Under the pieces are notes generated by a model, which saw only the letters and a list, made by a program, of their open reading frames with translations, did no database searches and had not been told where the DNA came from. This document shows, one piece after another, positions 46,080 to 56,656 of a stretch of 64,000 nucleotides of DNA (positions are counted from its first letter, which is position 1; each line of letters opens with the position of its first letter). A program made the position numbers and the translations under genes. The stretch spans positions 9,342,501 to 9,406,500 of the forward strand of contig JASJZC010000006.1 in the NCBI GenBank assembly GCA_037178855.1, read 5' to 3'. Source of the stretch: Oscheius sp. JU75. Lineage: Eukaryota; Nematoda; Chromadorea; Rhabditida; Rhabditidae.

Positions 46080-46595
46080 AGACAGCATTTTCGGCTTTTT
46101 CGATGTTCTACAAAAGTGTAAAGTAAATCAAGGACTAGAACTTTGCAGAACATCGTAAAGCTCAAATACAGCGTTTTGGGCCTGAAATGAGGCTCTGAAA
46201 ACGTGATATTCGCAGCTGTTTGTTCATGCTTCCCGCCCGTACTGCCTAGGCTGGTCGTGAAGTATGGGTGAGATCAGCAGATTGGTATTGTCAATTTCCG
46301 AGATATTTTGAGAGATTAAGATATGATTTCCCAGTTTTTCCATGTTACGTAAAGCTGTAGATCTTGATCAGGGCTATAACTTTGTAGAGTATCAAAAAGC
46401 TGAAAGATGACTTTTTAGACCAATTCGGGGGCTTACTGCGCTATAGATGCCTCGACACGCACTATATGTGACATAGTTTGCCAAGTTTCAGCCTCAAGAC
46501 TGCCTTTTAAAGCTTTTTGATGTTCTACAATGTTGTAGTCCTTAATCTGCTCTTCAACTTTGAAGAACATCAAAAAGTTAGAAAATGCCGTCTTC
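46080..46595. repeat. Cluster of three palindromic-repeat copies
   Basis: Copies lie at about 46085-46175, 46325-46415 and 46505-46590, spaced about 200 bases apart, each with left and right halves of the consensus. The spacing suggests a larger unit containing the palindrome. Confidence 0.7.
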
Positions 46596-46805
46596 ATCCA
46601 GAAAATGCGCTTTTTCGGCGGGCTTCTATCAGGTCTTCTACAGTAGTTCTGATCTGAAAGTCTGAATCATAATCCCCGAAAAATGTGACCCCAATCACCC
46701 CACTTGGCCCCGTTCTTCTTATCAATTATACTTTTTTGGCGGTGGGCTAGGAAAGGAAGTGCTGTACTCTGACCCTTTTCACTTTCAGACACGTCTATCT
46801 ATTAG

Positions 46806-49800
46806 ATGACTGTTGGCACCGTGCCAACGAGGCGCTTCACAGCCAGACAATTTCTCCAGAAGGGACAGCATGTGCACATAAGTGAGTTTTATCGTTTTGG
46901 GAGAAAAAAAAAACATCCTAGGCTGTCTCTCCCGACTACAACGTGCCTTCCGCTGGGTTGGGCACCTGGTCGGGGCCAATGCAGCACTCTTTCTCCTGAT
47001 CTCACTACTAATCTCGACAGTATCATACGGCGCACTAAGTCTACGAGTAGCACAACGACTACAGGACGGGTTCATTTCAAGGCATTCGAAGGCACGGGTG
47101 GAGAATGCGATACGGGCACAGTTTGACGGCGAGGAACAGAAGACCCTGCAGCGATTTGTGACTTTGATACGGCTGAAAAGTGGCGGGAATCTTCTGGATC
47201 ATGAATCGTTTCGGGACATCCGTCGTGTTTACAACTACATCAAGAACAATATCACGATCGAGGTGGATGGACGACCATATGTGCACTCGGGACTATGTGA
47301 GCCACATTGCGAGGCCAATTTCCTGCTCTGGGCCTTTGAGGTAAGTGTTTCTCTGTCTCTCTGTCACTTTGTCTCTCACTCCCTCTGTCTCTCTGTCACT
47401 TTTCTCTCTATCTCTTTGTAACCAAAAAATTTCCAGCAATGTGTCGAGGGTGTCTACAACGGCTCCGACGTCTTTGTGGATCATCCCCAGTCCAGGATTG
47501 GCCAGAACTCCTTTCTGATGGCTCCGCACGTTTTCGGAATCGAGCCAAAACGAGATCATGCTCCAAAACACAACGAAAGTCAAGTCTTCATCCCCTTCAA
47601 CGGGAATGATAGCTGGCCAGTGGACAGTAACCGGACTGCAATAGCCAAAGTGACTCTCGTGGCTCTGTACTTTCAAGCCCCGATCCCTGATGACTACTCA
47701 ACAAACATTATCACCGAATGGGAGGAGGCGGTCTTCCACTGGTCCCAGAAGACGGATAGGGCATTCCCCCACCTCCAGATCGATGTCATGGGAGACAAGG
47801 TCCTTGGGAGGGAGATGACTCGAGGAGGGTTGTCTCTCCTTCCCCATCTTATCGCTGGAATCTGTCTCACGATCCTCCTCGTCACAGCTATGGTCTTCTG
47901 GAACGCGTACTGTATTGGCCGAAAGGATTTCGGCCTAGTGATCATTATCGTAGGGATCATTATGTCCCCGCTCCTGGCAGTCTCCTCGACCTTCGGGCTG
48001 ATGGGCTTCCTCCGCATTGAGACCTACCCGATGCACGTGGTCATTCCCTTCCTCGTGCTGGCAATCGGTGTTGACGACGCCTTCCTGATGACGCATTCCT
48101 GGGATCGTCTCCGGCCGCGGGTGGCTCCATTCGGGAACAAGAACACCGCAGATCTACTGGCTCAAGTACTTGAGGAAGTTGGACCATCGATCACCATTAC
48201 CAGTCTCACAAACGCGATCGCTTTCGCCGTGGGGACGGCTGTCAGCGTGCCAGCCATGCAAATGTTCTGTATCACGGCAGCCGTCGCCATCTGCATGGAC
48301 TTTTTCTTCGAGATTACTCTTTTCGGAAGTCTGCTGGTCCTCTCTGCCCGCTTCCAAAAGACAGCTGCGGACTCCTATGACTCGCAGAAGAAGAACAGCG
48401 ACAGCCTCGCATCGAGGTACTCGAAGGAATTGACCAGAACCCGGACCCGGCTCATTGTTCTCACCCTGACCGGGCTTTTTGTGGGTGCCAGCATCTACGG
48501 CACGGTGACCATGGAGACCCAGGTCGACTCCCAGAAGATCATCCCTAATGGCTCGCCACTGAAAGTCTCGGACGGTCTCTTTAAGGACTACTACTGGAAA
48601 GAGTACGAGGCCATCATCATCTACGTCAATCGACCACCGAATCCGTTGACTGCCGAAGCTCTAGGGGAGATAAAACAGATGATTGGAGAGTTCGAAGGCA
48701 TGTCCAGAGCTATTGGAAAGAAATCGACCATGTTCTGGCTGAATGACTATGAGCGTGCCATGAAGCCACTCTACACCCTGTACAATATGATCGGAGGGGA
48801 CTATAGTTTGGACTATGATGAACTACCAACATTTTTGGAAGACAAGTACGGTGGACTGTGGAACGGCACTCTGAAGTGGCATCGCGAAGGAAAACGAGTA
48901 GTGATGGATCAGTTCTTCTTGGTGACTGGAGTTCATAATGCTACCACCTGGGTTCAACGGGCTGAGAACATGTTACAGTGAGTTTTGAAATATATCCTGA
49001 AAGGCTGCGCACCAACTCTTGATCATAAACTTCAATACGCAAGAGATTTTCGAATACTACCACTGTTTGAAGCCGAAACTTGAAGCCATCTTTCTCTCTG
49101 CTTAGCAAAACCCACAAGTCTAGTAAGTCTCTGACGAGGCGCAACACCTTTGCCCCGAGGCGCAGTCGATTAGAGCTCGACTATGAAATAAAGCAGGCTA
49201 GGTTCGATCCCCGAAGTTGACAAAATCTTTTGTCTCCTCATGAAACACTGTAAAAGCCTCTAGGGGGTGTTTTTACATATTTTACCACAACTTAACAACT
49301 TGCACCGATTTCCAAACATTCTAGACTCTAGTTTTGGCGCGCCATTACAGTACCCTCCCATTATGAACTGACAATGAGAAAACTCTTCCAGGTGGAGAGA
49401 GATAGCTGATAGATGGGAGAAGTTCAACGTGACAGTCTGGTCCGAAAACTCTGGCGTCTTCGAGGGAATCTTCAGTCTTGGAGGACAGACTGTCCTGGCC
49501 GCGGTCTTGACTCTCGTCTCGATGGTAGCCGTCTGTCTACTGTTCGTTCCCAGTCTGATTGGAGTCATCTGTGCCGCTCTGGCCATCGCTTCCATCAGTC
49601 TAGGTACCCATTCTATTTGACCAATTCAAGTATACCATTCCAGGCGTTCTCGGCTTCCTTTCTCTGGTCGGCATGGACCTGGACCCGATCACCATGTCAG
49701 CCATAGTCATGTCGATCGGCTTCTCTGTCGACTACACGGCTCACGTCTCGTTCCACATGCAACATTCGTTCTCGGTCCTGCCTAGAACTGCCACCTCGGC

Positions 49801-50270
49801 GGACTGTGTCCAGTACACTGTCGAGGCTGTGGGATGGCCGATGATTGAGGCTGCTATCTCGACTTTGGTTTGCTTCCTACCAGTAGTCTTCCACCCGGAC
49901 TACACACCGACTGTCTTCGCTAGAACCATCTTCTTTGTCGTGGTCTTTGGGGTCCTGCACGGATTGGTAGTCCTGCCAACGGTCCTGTCGATGATCCCGA
50001 GGAAGTTCTTCGTTTTCGGTGAGTCAGTGAAAGAGAGAGAGAGAGAGAGAAAGAAAGAGAAAGAGGAAGAGAAAGAGAGACCAAGACAGAGAGACAGAAA
50101 GACAAAGAGCACAGTTCAAAAACCATTCTTCAGAATCTCCAACATCTGCACCATCGAAGCCACTCCTAACACCCTCAGCACAGCTGAAACTTCCGACAAC
50201 ATTGCCTTCGGAGAAGTCGGATTCAAATTTGAGTGGAGACACGACAGTCTCTCTTCTAGCCGGGTCCTAA
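46806..50270 (+). CDS. Patched-related (PTR) protein with sterol-sensing-type membrane domain
   Basis: A multipass membrane protein of the RND superfamily, Patched-related group, which is expanded in nematodes and acts in molting, cuticle formation and osmoregulation. Exons 46806-46881, 46922-47340, 47437-48977, 49392-49603, 49644-50018 and 50134-50270 total 2,760 bases (919 residues). TM1 is ALFLLISLLISTVSYGAL, followed by a large extracellular loop. The sterol-sensing-type block follows: FGLVIIIVGIIMSPLLAVSS, then FLVLAIGVDDAFLMTHSW, the diagnostic GVDDAF. A second loop and a second block contain MSIGFSVDYTAHVSF. A Ser/Thr/Pro-rich cytoplasmic tail of about 45 residues ends the protein. The start lies directly after TCTATTAG, a possible trans-splice acceptor. 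Intron 3 holds a tRNA-like repeat, intron 5 a GAGAGAAAG microsatellite. Which PTR subgroup it belongs to is unknown. Confidence 0.93.
49150..49225 (+). repeat. tRNA-like sequence
   Basis: CGAGGCGCAGTCGATTAGAG (A-box-like) and GGTTCGATCCCCGAAG (B-box) lie in PTR intron 3. No acceptor stem is present; tRNA-derived repeat. Confidence 0.5.
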
Positions 50271-50624
50271 TACGTGGCGTCATTCCCCTCATTCTCTCTT
50301 CTCAGGACGCTCCCAAGTTTCACTTCTGTATTGCCATCGCCCAGCCACACTCCCGATACCGGTTCCTACTTGTCCTGTACATGTGCAAAATCTGTGACAC
50401 CTCAGCTTTAAGCATCAAATGAATTCTTGGAAATTATTGCCTGTTTCCAACTAATTTGAACAGGAATTTGGGGAAAGAATCTTCTGGGCATCGGGCGCCC
50501 AAACAGATTGTACCCAGACTTTAGCAGGAACCTTGCATCAATTGCGCAGTACCAAGTGGCGCAGGCCATTGTCTGCAGGGTCAGGGTTCAAATCCTGGCT
50601 TCAAGTTTTTTGGCATTGTACTCT
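50271..50624. other. Intergenic, with a tRNA-like sequence
   Basis: 50553-50606 has AAGTGGCGCAGGCCATTGTC and GGGTTCAAATCCTGGCTTC, an A-box/B-box pair without a convincing acceptor stem. Nothing else was seen. Confidence 0.45.
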
Positions 50625-51096
50625 TCATTCGCAAGTCGTAACAACAGGTGGAAAGCCCCATTTCGCAATATTCTGTAACATTGGGGTCCCGTGATCCATG
50701 TGCTCCTCCCTAATACCTATTCGACTGCAAAATTTTTTAACAAAGTCACTATAATTGTCTGTGAAGAAATGGTCATTGTAGGTTATTGGAGTACCATTAA
50801 GACGGGTATGAGTATAGAAAAAGACTAGGTAGTATCCATTTGAGGGTGCAAAAAGGAGGCAGTATTGATCGGAGTCGGGATCTTCGTTCTGATGACTGAA
50901 GGTAATCGTGGGCGGTTGTTTGGAGGTTGATGTTGGGAAGGAGACGTGTTCTTCAAGAGACAGACAACTGGAGGGAGTGACTTTACCAGTTTTCTGTAAA
51001 GCTGACATCCTCTCTCTCTCATTCTCTGTCTCTGTTTCTAAGATAACCTACCTCATTCTCCTGCTCGTTCTCCTTCTCGAAGCCACTGCTGCACAT
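50625..51096 (-). CDS. Small unrecognised protein, fast-evolving cluster member
   Basis: Exons 51096-51052 and 50993-50625 total 414 bases (137 residues). A TATA-like TTTATATACGCC sits a few tens of bases upstream on the minus strand. The protein begins MCSSGFEKENEQENEKTGKV, continues through Ser/Thr-rich sequence and ends with an alternating hydrophobic part: YCLLFAPSNGYYLVFFYTHT, then HFFTDNYSDFVKKFCSRIG. That pattern (LVxFxY, ~15 polar residues, F..(D/E)DF..F) resembles the C-termini of the F-box-like genes at 54.8 and 56.6 kb. It may be a detached C-terminal copy of that family or an independent gene. Confidence 0.5.
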
Positions 51097-52656
51097 TGTG
51101 TGATGAATCGGAATGAGGCGTATATAAAGTGGTATGTAGACTGGAGGTGTCAATTCGTAGCCAGCCGGCCTAATAACAATTCACACACGCGATATCCAAA
51201 AACGATGCTCGTTAATTGGGGTCGCTATGGAGCTGTTCGTGAGAGGCGCCAGCAGCCGCAGAGAGAGAGAGATGACTTCAATTAGACGAATAGGGGGACG
51301 GATTGAGCTGCTGAAATGGCTGAAGATTAGTCTTGAGATTATGTCCATTAGATTATTGGAATAGTCTTTTTGCCAGAATAAGAAACAACCGGGAGAGGGA
51401 TGATTTAACTTTATTTTTTTGTAAATATAAAAAAAAGCATGTTCCCTTGTACTTAAAAAACTTAGGTGACTGCAAAATCTTGGTGATCTCTTAGTTAAAG
51501 GGACCATAGGAACAAAATGAAGTTGAACTCTAAAGATAGATCTCATCGAGATGTCCCTGAATATATAGATGTATAGGTTGAAAATCCTTTGCTTTCGAGA
51601 TATAGTCGGGGAAATCTCTATTTCCAGAAGAAAAGCGTTGGCGCCAAGGGACTTTTCAAAAATGTCCCTGGCAAATTGAAGCAAACCTTAATGGTTACAA
51701 CTAGCTTCGCTATCCCCTAGTCTTGGCTTAGCATTGACTACAGGCGACTGCGCCGCTTCTCCTATAGCCTAAGTTCCCAGGTTTCCCGAAAGCTGACTTG
51801 TCAATTAAATCCTTGACGTGCCATGACTTGCTAGCTTTTTGCTCGTGGTGACGCACGAACAGACACCATTGCACTTCAATAGTAGAGAGATTGCAAGGGT
51901 CTTTCGCTCAGACAGTTCGACTTGTCAGCTCCTGTCTAAAGTTTGTAAGTTGAAGCGAACTCTTAACATGTCAAGTAGGATTTTGATTACTGTAGACTCC
52001 GGATGTCCCTTATGGTCCTTTTAACATCTTCGATTCTGCACTAGGGCCGACAAGGCACAGCAATCAGCAGCTCATACACGAAAAGGAGAAATTTGACAGA
52101 CAGAGACATAGACAGATTCGGGTATCATTTCTAGGAAACAACTAAAAAGGAAGTAATCTCAAGCGGTTCAGCTGTATCAGTCATTCCAGCCCTTTCGTCT
52201 CGTTCTTCCATCCTTCAGGCCGTGTTCATCGACATTTGAGCATCCGACTCCACAGTGCATTTTTCACGATTCAGGAGCGGCTATTGTGGTAGATAGTTCT
52301 CGAGAGAACTGTCGTCTTACCAGTCATTCCGCACAACGATTTGCGATCTTTCTAAACGGAGGAACTAGAATAGCTGAAAAATGATTGGGAAGAGACAGTT
52401 GAAAAAGAGATATAGAGACGGTAGATTACTGACAAGGCTCCCCCTCTCCAATTCTCCTCTCTCAAGACATCACGCTTAGTCTCCACTTCCAACAAAATTG
52501 CCATCTGGTCTGAAGACTGAGATTGTTCGGATCTGGGTTGCTCGGGACTCTGTCTCTCTGTCTCTCATTGCCCTGAGTGTACAACCCCTGCTCGTCCAGC
52601 TGATTGTTGTTTACCATCGATTTTCTGTGCTGCTGCACCCCAATCTTCGCTCGAAA
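51097..52656. other. Intergenic; possible minus-strand exon near 51.6 kb
   Basis: On the minus strand near 51684-51540, the frame FARDIFEKSLGANAFLLEIE looks protein-like, and an AATAAA lies downstream at about 51411, but no start or upstream exon could be found. The rest is unremarkable. Confidence 0.35.
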
Positions 52657-53863
52657 ATGCTCTTCGATGTTGGTTGCCTTGAAACAAGTACTCTTCTACC
52701 CATGTGGAACAAGGTATCAGGCAAATTTAGTCAGTTTGACCCCTTTTCCAGCTCTCCGCTAGACAGTTTGTGCAATTTCGCAAGACTTGCAAGGCTATGA
52801 ACAACTTTGCTGACAGGTTCGAATCTCATATTGGGGTCATCACCGACACGAGAATCAACATAGGTTTCCACAACACTGTCGAAGTCTCTTGGAACCGAAG
52901 TTTTGATCGGCTTACACTCTACGAGGCCCGGAAGAAGTTTTCCGGATTCAGTCTGGCTCACATCTCTTTTGATTTTGACCCATCAGTGCTAGTAATATTT
53001 CCTTGTTTGGCCAAATAGATTAAGTTAAGAAACCAGAAGAACTAGGAGACTTGCTGTCATTTTTGGGTGACAGAAAATGGAGGAATAGTTACCTGACTAT
53101 GGACAGTATGAGACTGGATGTATTGGAGATCATCCGACCGCGATGGCTCTTCACAACTATTCTGATAAGTGTGAGTAGTCTCTCTGTCTTTCTGTTTTTT
53201 CTGCCTTTATGTCTCCGCTGAATAGTCCACATCGCTCGGTTTAGGAACTGGACAATGGAAAATACAAAGAATGGTTCGAACAAATAACAACTGTCCCGCA
53301 AGTGGAACGCCTCGTGTTTGGGATCCAAGACTATCGCGGCCTGAAAGTCTTTGAGCTGGTTCTAGAGGTAAGCCAATTTTTGAACCAAAATTAAGATTTC
53401 CAGAAATGGTGTTCGAACGCGCTAGGCAATTTGTCTTACGTTGTCCCCGGTATAAATTTCACTTTTTGTAATGTGGAAAACTGGGAAACTGGACCGATGT
53501 TGGATATAATCGAGCAGCGACATATGAAGACTATATTGGCGGAAATTGACAAGTTGTCCGGGGTTGCTCGCTCCATATCTGTTGAAATTCACAAAGAAAA
53601 CTATATGCCTTCGGAAAGATACACTGAGAATGTGGAGCCTTCATATAAGGTTGGTGGGTTGTCAGAGACAGAGATTGTAGCCTTTCCAGCCCATCGGAAT
53701 CCTGAGGGTTCAATTGGAAAAGGCTGAAGCCCGTGGCTGTCTAGTTGTGGAAGTGGTCCAGTACGGAGACAAGGACTTCAACGTCTCTTTCTGTTTCTAC
53801 ACCAAGTCTTCTGCAATCGAAGAGTACAACAGAAGAATGGCCAAATTTCTCTCAACTTCTTGA
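52657..53863 (+). CDS. F-box-like protein 1 of a local diverged family
   Basis: Exons 52657-52713, 52752-52991, 53030-53170, 53245-53367, 53404-53649 and 53681-53863 total 990 bases (329 residues). The N-terminal segment LLPMWNKLSARQFVQFRKTC followed by KAMNNFADRF fits the F-box pattern (hydrophobic, LSxxxxxxxRxxCKxxNxxA). Proteins with it recruit targets to SCF ubiquitin ligases through Skp1. The rest alternates strands and helices (VLEIIRPRWLFTTILISELD; QVERLVFGIQDYRGLKVFEL; ARSISVEIHKENYM), as in the leucine-rich or FTH-like halves of nematode F-box proteins. It ends FNVSFCFYTKSSAIEEYNRR...STS. The start could be further upstream (an open frame continues to 52498). The F-box call is mine from pattern only. 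Confidence 0.65.
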
Positions 53864-54023
53864 ATGAATGAAAGCATAAATATGATTACAAACCGATCCT
53901 TTGAACCGAGCTCAATCAGCCGGTGACTCATGGGGGGACAGCTGCCTCCAGCCCAATAATTACCCCAAAAAGTTGTTTTCCCCCCTCCAGGAGAACACGA
54001 AACAGGTGACTCCCGTCGCTGTG

Positions 54024-54031
54024 CTTAAATA
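54024..54031 (+). promoter_or_regulatory. TATA-like box of the small secreted peptide gene
   Basis: CTTAAATA sits 29-36 bases before the start codon of the small peptide, in an otherwise ordinary sequence. The short distance leaves a very short leader. Confidence 0.4.
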
Positions 54032-54059
54032 CTCCGAACCCTGCAGGCAGAGCACCACA

Positions 54060-54317
54060 ATGAAGTTCGTCCTCCTCTTGTTCGTTTTCATCTGTCTCGT
54101 CTGCTCAAGTTTATCAGGAATCATCCCTGTGAGTTTCTCTTGGGAGAAGGACAGCGAGGCAGAGAGACAAAGAGACAGAGTGACAGAGAGACAGGGAAAC
54201 TTTTCAAATTTCCAGAAACAACGAAGTTGCTGCGAATACCCGGAAAGCTACACGTATTGTCCGATCGTCTGCCACGACGACGATTTCAAGCGCGGGTTTT
54301 CGGATGATCTGGAATAA
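54060..54317 (+). CDS. Tiny secreted cysteine-rich peptide, 56 residues
   Basis: Two exons (54060-54128 and 54216-54317) with a clean GTGAGT...TTCCAG intron. The first exon is a signal peptide, MKFVLLLFVFICLVCSSLSG. The mature part is only about 35 residues, with a CC...C...C framework (QRSCCEYPESYTYCPIVCH) followed by an acidic tail ending FSDDLE. Four cysteines suggest two disulfides. I know no exact family; secreted effector, antimicrobial-type or signalling peptides can look like this, and nothing here decides. It sits between two F-box-like genes. The intron is a GACAGAGA repeat. Confidence 0.65.
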   Translation: MKFVLLLFVFICLVCSSLSGIIPVSFSWEKDSEAERQRDRVTERQGNFSNFQKQRSCCEYPESYTYCPIVCHDDDFKRGFSDDLE

Positions 54318-54779
54318 AGTTTGTGTTTATATTCGTCGCGGCAAAGAATGACAGAGAGGAAAAAGACAAAGAGAGAGATAGAGATGTCATCCAGACTACA
54401 GAATAACATGAGGCAACTTGTTGTAAATAGTGATCCTTTCCGTATCGGAACAAAAAAAACATATAGTGGTGAGGGAGCCGGTTGGAAGAGCAGAAGAGCT
54501 CCTTGTTTTCCGTTGGCTGAAGACGTGAACAGGATATTGATGTTTTCCATGTAGGTTTCTGAAATGTCTTACTGTCTCTCCGACTCTATGACTCACCCTT
54601 TCTCCTTGTCTTCATGCCGCGTTGCCTCTCTCGCTTTGACTCTACGACTCTCAGACTCTGTGTCTCTCTGGATCTCTGTATATCAAAACTTCTTGATTAG
54701 AAAAAAAAGCTGAAAGGTCGCGTCGAGCCAGCTGTTATCGATCGCTTGCTGTTAGTATTGGCGGTCAACACGTCCCCAT

Positions 54780-56656
54780 ATGTCTCAACACCTTCTCTTT
54801 CTCCCTGACCATCTAAAAATTGCCGTTTTGAAGAAGGTAGTCATTATTTCGCTCATTTTTTGTATTAAATATTTAGGTGAAACCTCAAGAATTCACACGC
54901 TGTCTGCAAACATGCAAGGATATTCGAACTGTGGCTGACCTTAACAGAAGGAAACTAAAAATACCGTTGGAGAACTATGCCCTGTCTCTCGATTTTGACC
55001 GATACAGTGTAAGAAACCCCTGAACAAAATTTTCTTCATTTCAAAAAATTTCAGGAACATGGCCGAGGGTATTCGGTCCTCTGTCAGTTCCGGGCAAAGC
55101 TTCTGCACGCCGGCCTCTGCCAATTGGGCCATATTGTCAGAGCAGAGAAGGTCCTTTCCTTGGACAACTTCATGGAATGTCTTCCGGACATCTCCTTTTT
55201 CCAATTCCCACTTATTTGCATCTCCGAAGAGCTCAGAGTGAGTATGGGCTTCTAATCAAAGCTCTCCTGTTAAAAATGCAGGGGCAAGACGGCATTTTTG
55301 TACTTTATGATGCCCTGCAAATATCTAGAACAGATTATGTGTTACAACTTTGCAGAACATTCCAAAGCACGAAAATCATGTCTTGAGCCTGAAAAGTGCC
55401 ACTGAAAGTCATAGCCTAGAACTCATTGCGTTTCAACCGGACCATCACAAAAACACGTCTTTCCTTTCAGTCTCCACAAGCGGCTGAAGCAGCCAGAAAA
55501 GTCTTGGAACGAATGAGGGAGCTGAAAATGAGGACGAAGGAGCTGGAAATGTACAACTCTGATCTCTGTATGCTTGCTCTTGATGTGCTCAAGCCAAAAT
55601 GTGTCCGGAACGACTACCAAGAAGGAAAAAATCTCATCAACTGTCTTACCAAAGACTCTTTTTTTACCCTGGTAAGCCTTATTATTTCTTTTATGACATG
55701 TCTCAGGACTTCTTGGACTACTACACGGACAGCTTCGAAGACGCGAACTCTGTCTTTAGGGAAGTTCTGCCCAATGTTCGCTACGTCGACATTTGCTTGG
55801 ATTTTGAGAGTGATTGGGTATGGGAACTGCTGTTGGTGACTATAAAGGTAAGACCTTGTGTATCCCTTTTTCTTTTTAACCATGCGGGGCAAAAATATTC
55901 GTCTTAAACAAGCCGTAAAATAAAAAAAAAATGTGAATTTTCAGCTTCGCAAAACTCTGCAAAGTTGTAGCCCTTGATCACATCGCAAATCTTATAAACT
56001 TCATTTTTCGCTTGTAAAGAGGCTCGGAGAGTCGGCTGTTTCAAGCGGGGGCTCTGTAAGATAGTGCGGGTGAGCCTAGTAGACTGAAATAGCGGAACTG
56101 CACGTCTTTACCATTTTTCAGGGGGTCAGATCATCATTTTTCAGTCTTATGATGTTCTGCAAAGTTGTAGATCATGATTGGCTCTATAACTTTGTAAAGT
56201 ATCACAAAGCCATAAAATGTAGTGTTGTCGGTAAAGCTGCGCAAGTGAAGGGCACATCACGTTTGAGATAATTGCATGCATATCGGTCATGAGATGACGG
56301 TCTTTTGTTTCATCCCATGTTTTCAGAAAATTCTGAAAGGATCTGTGGCCAATCGCCGGCTGACTCTATCAGCCTTCAAGACTGCTCTTCCTGATTTCAA
56401 TATCTATCTGGCCGATCTTCCTCACAATATTTATGAGCGTCCATTTGAAGAAGATCGACTGATTGCCGTCTTCCTTGAAACTGTGACCAGAAGCTCTCAT
56501 TTGGTCCTTTTGACAAGATCAAACACGATGGGCGAGGGCTTCGACTACAAGCTAGTTGATTCGTTCGAAGACTTCAAAGAGTTCTATTGCGATACTTACA
56601 AGAAGGAGCAATATGATTTTTATGACAAAATTGAGGCAGAGGTGTTCAATGAATAG
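54780..56656 (+). CDS. F-box-like protein 2 of the local family
   Basis: Exons 54780-54836, 54877-55008, 55055-55237, 55471-55671, 55707-55847 and 56327-56656 total 1,044 bases (347 residues), every one a multiple of three. The N-terminus LFLPDHLKIAVLKKVKPQEF and TRCLQTCKDIRTVADLN is a good F-box match (LP..L...vl..v.p.ef...l.tCk). The remainder has FTH/LRR-like alternation (FFQFPLICISEELR; NVRYVDICLDFESDW; DFNIYLADLPHNIY) and ends SSHLVLLTRSNTMGEGFDYK...FEDFKEFYCDTY. Introns at 55.24 and 55.85 kb carry palindromic-repeat copies. Its stop overlaps the stop of the opposing gene. Substrate adaptor for ubiquitination is the inferred role. Confidence 0.72.
55280..55390. repeat. Dispersed palindromic repeat, F-box-like gene 2 intron
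   Basis: The left half is decayed (GATGCCCTGCAAATATCTAG) and the right half intact (TTACAACTTTGCAGAACATT). Further copies in the same gene lie at about 55940-56000 and 56135-56220. Confidence 0.65.

Larger units (their letters stand above)
42080..46805. other. Gene-poor 4.7-kb interval upstream of the PTR gene
   Basis: It contains several palindromic-repeat copies (42280-42425, 43470-43535, 46085-46175, 46325-46415, 46505-46590), a GACAGAG run at 42905-42965 and a tandem repeat at 44.06-44.59 kb. An open frame at 45459-45809 (AVPPIYTSLFLHYVRLDVEI...DWSVRTSAYSYQNCPFDYRLL) is protein-like and could be an exon of a diverged relative of the F-box-like genes further right, but I cannot close a gene model. 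A minus frame at 42986-43183 (MVWRNIRSFWGSKYG) is also undecided. Confidence 0.45.
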
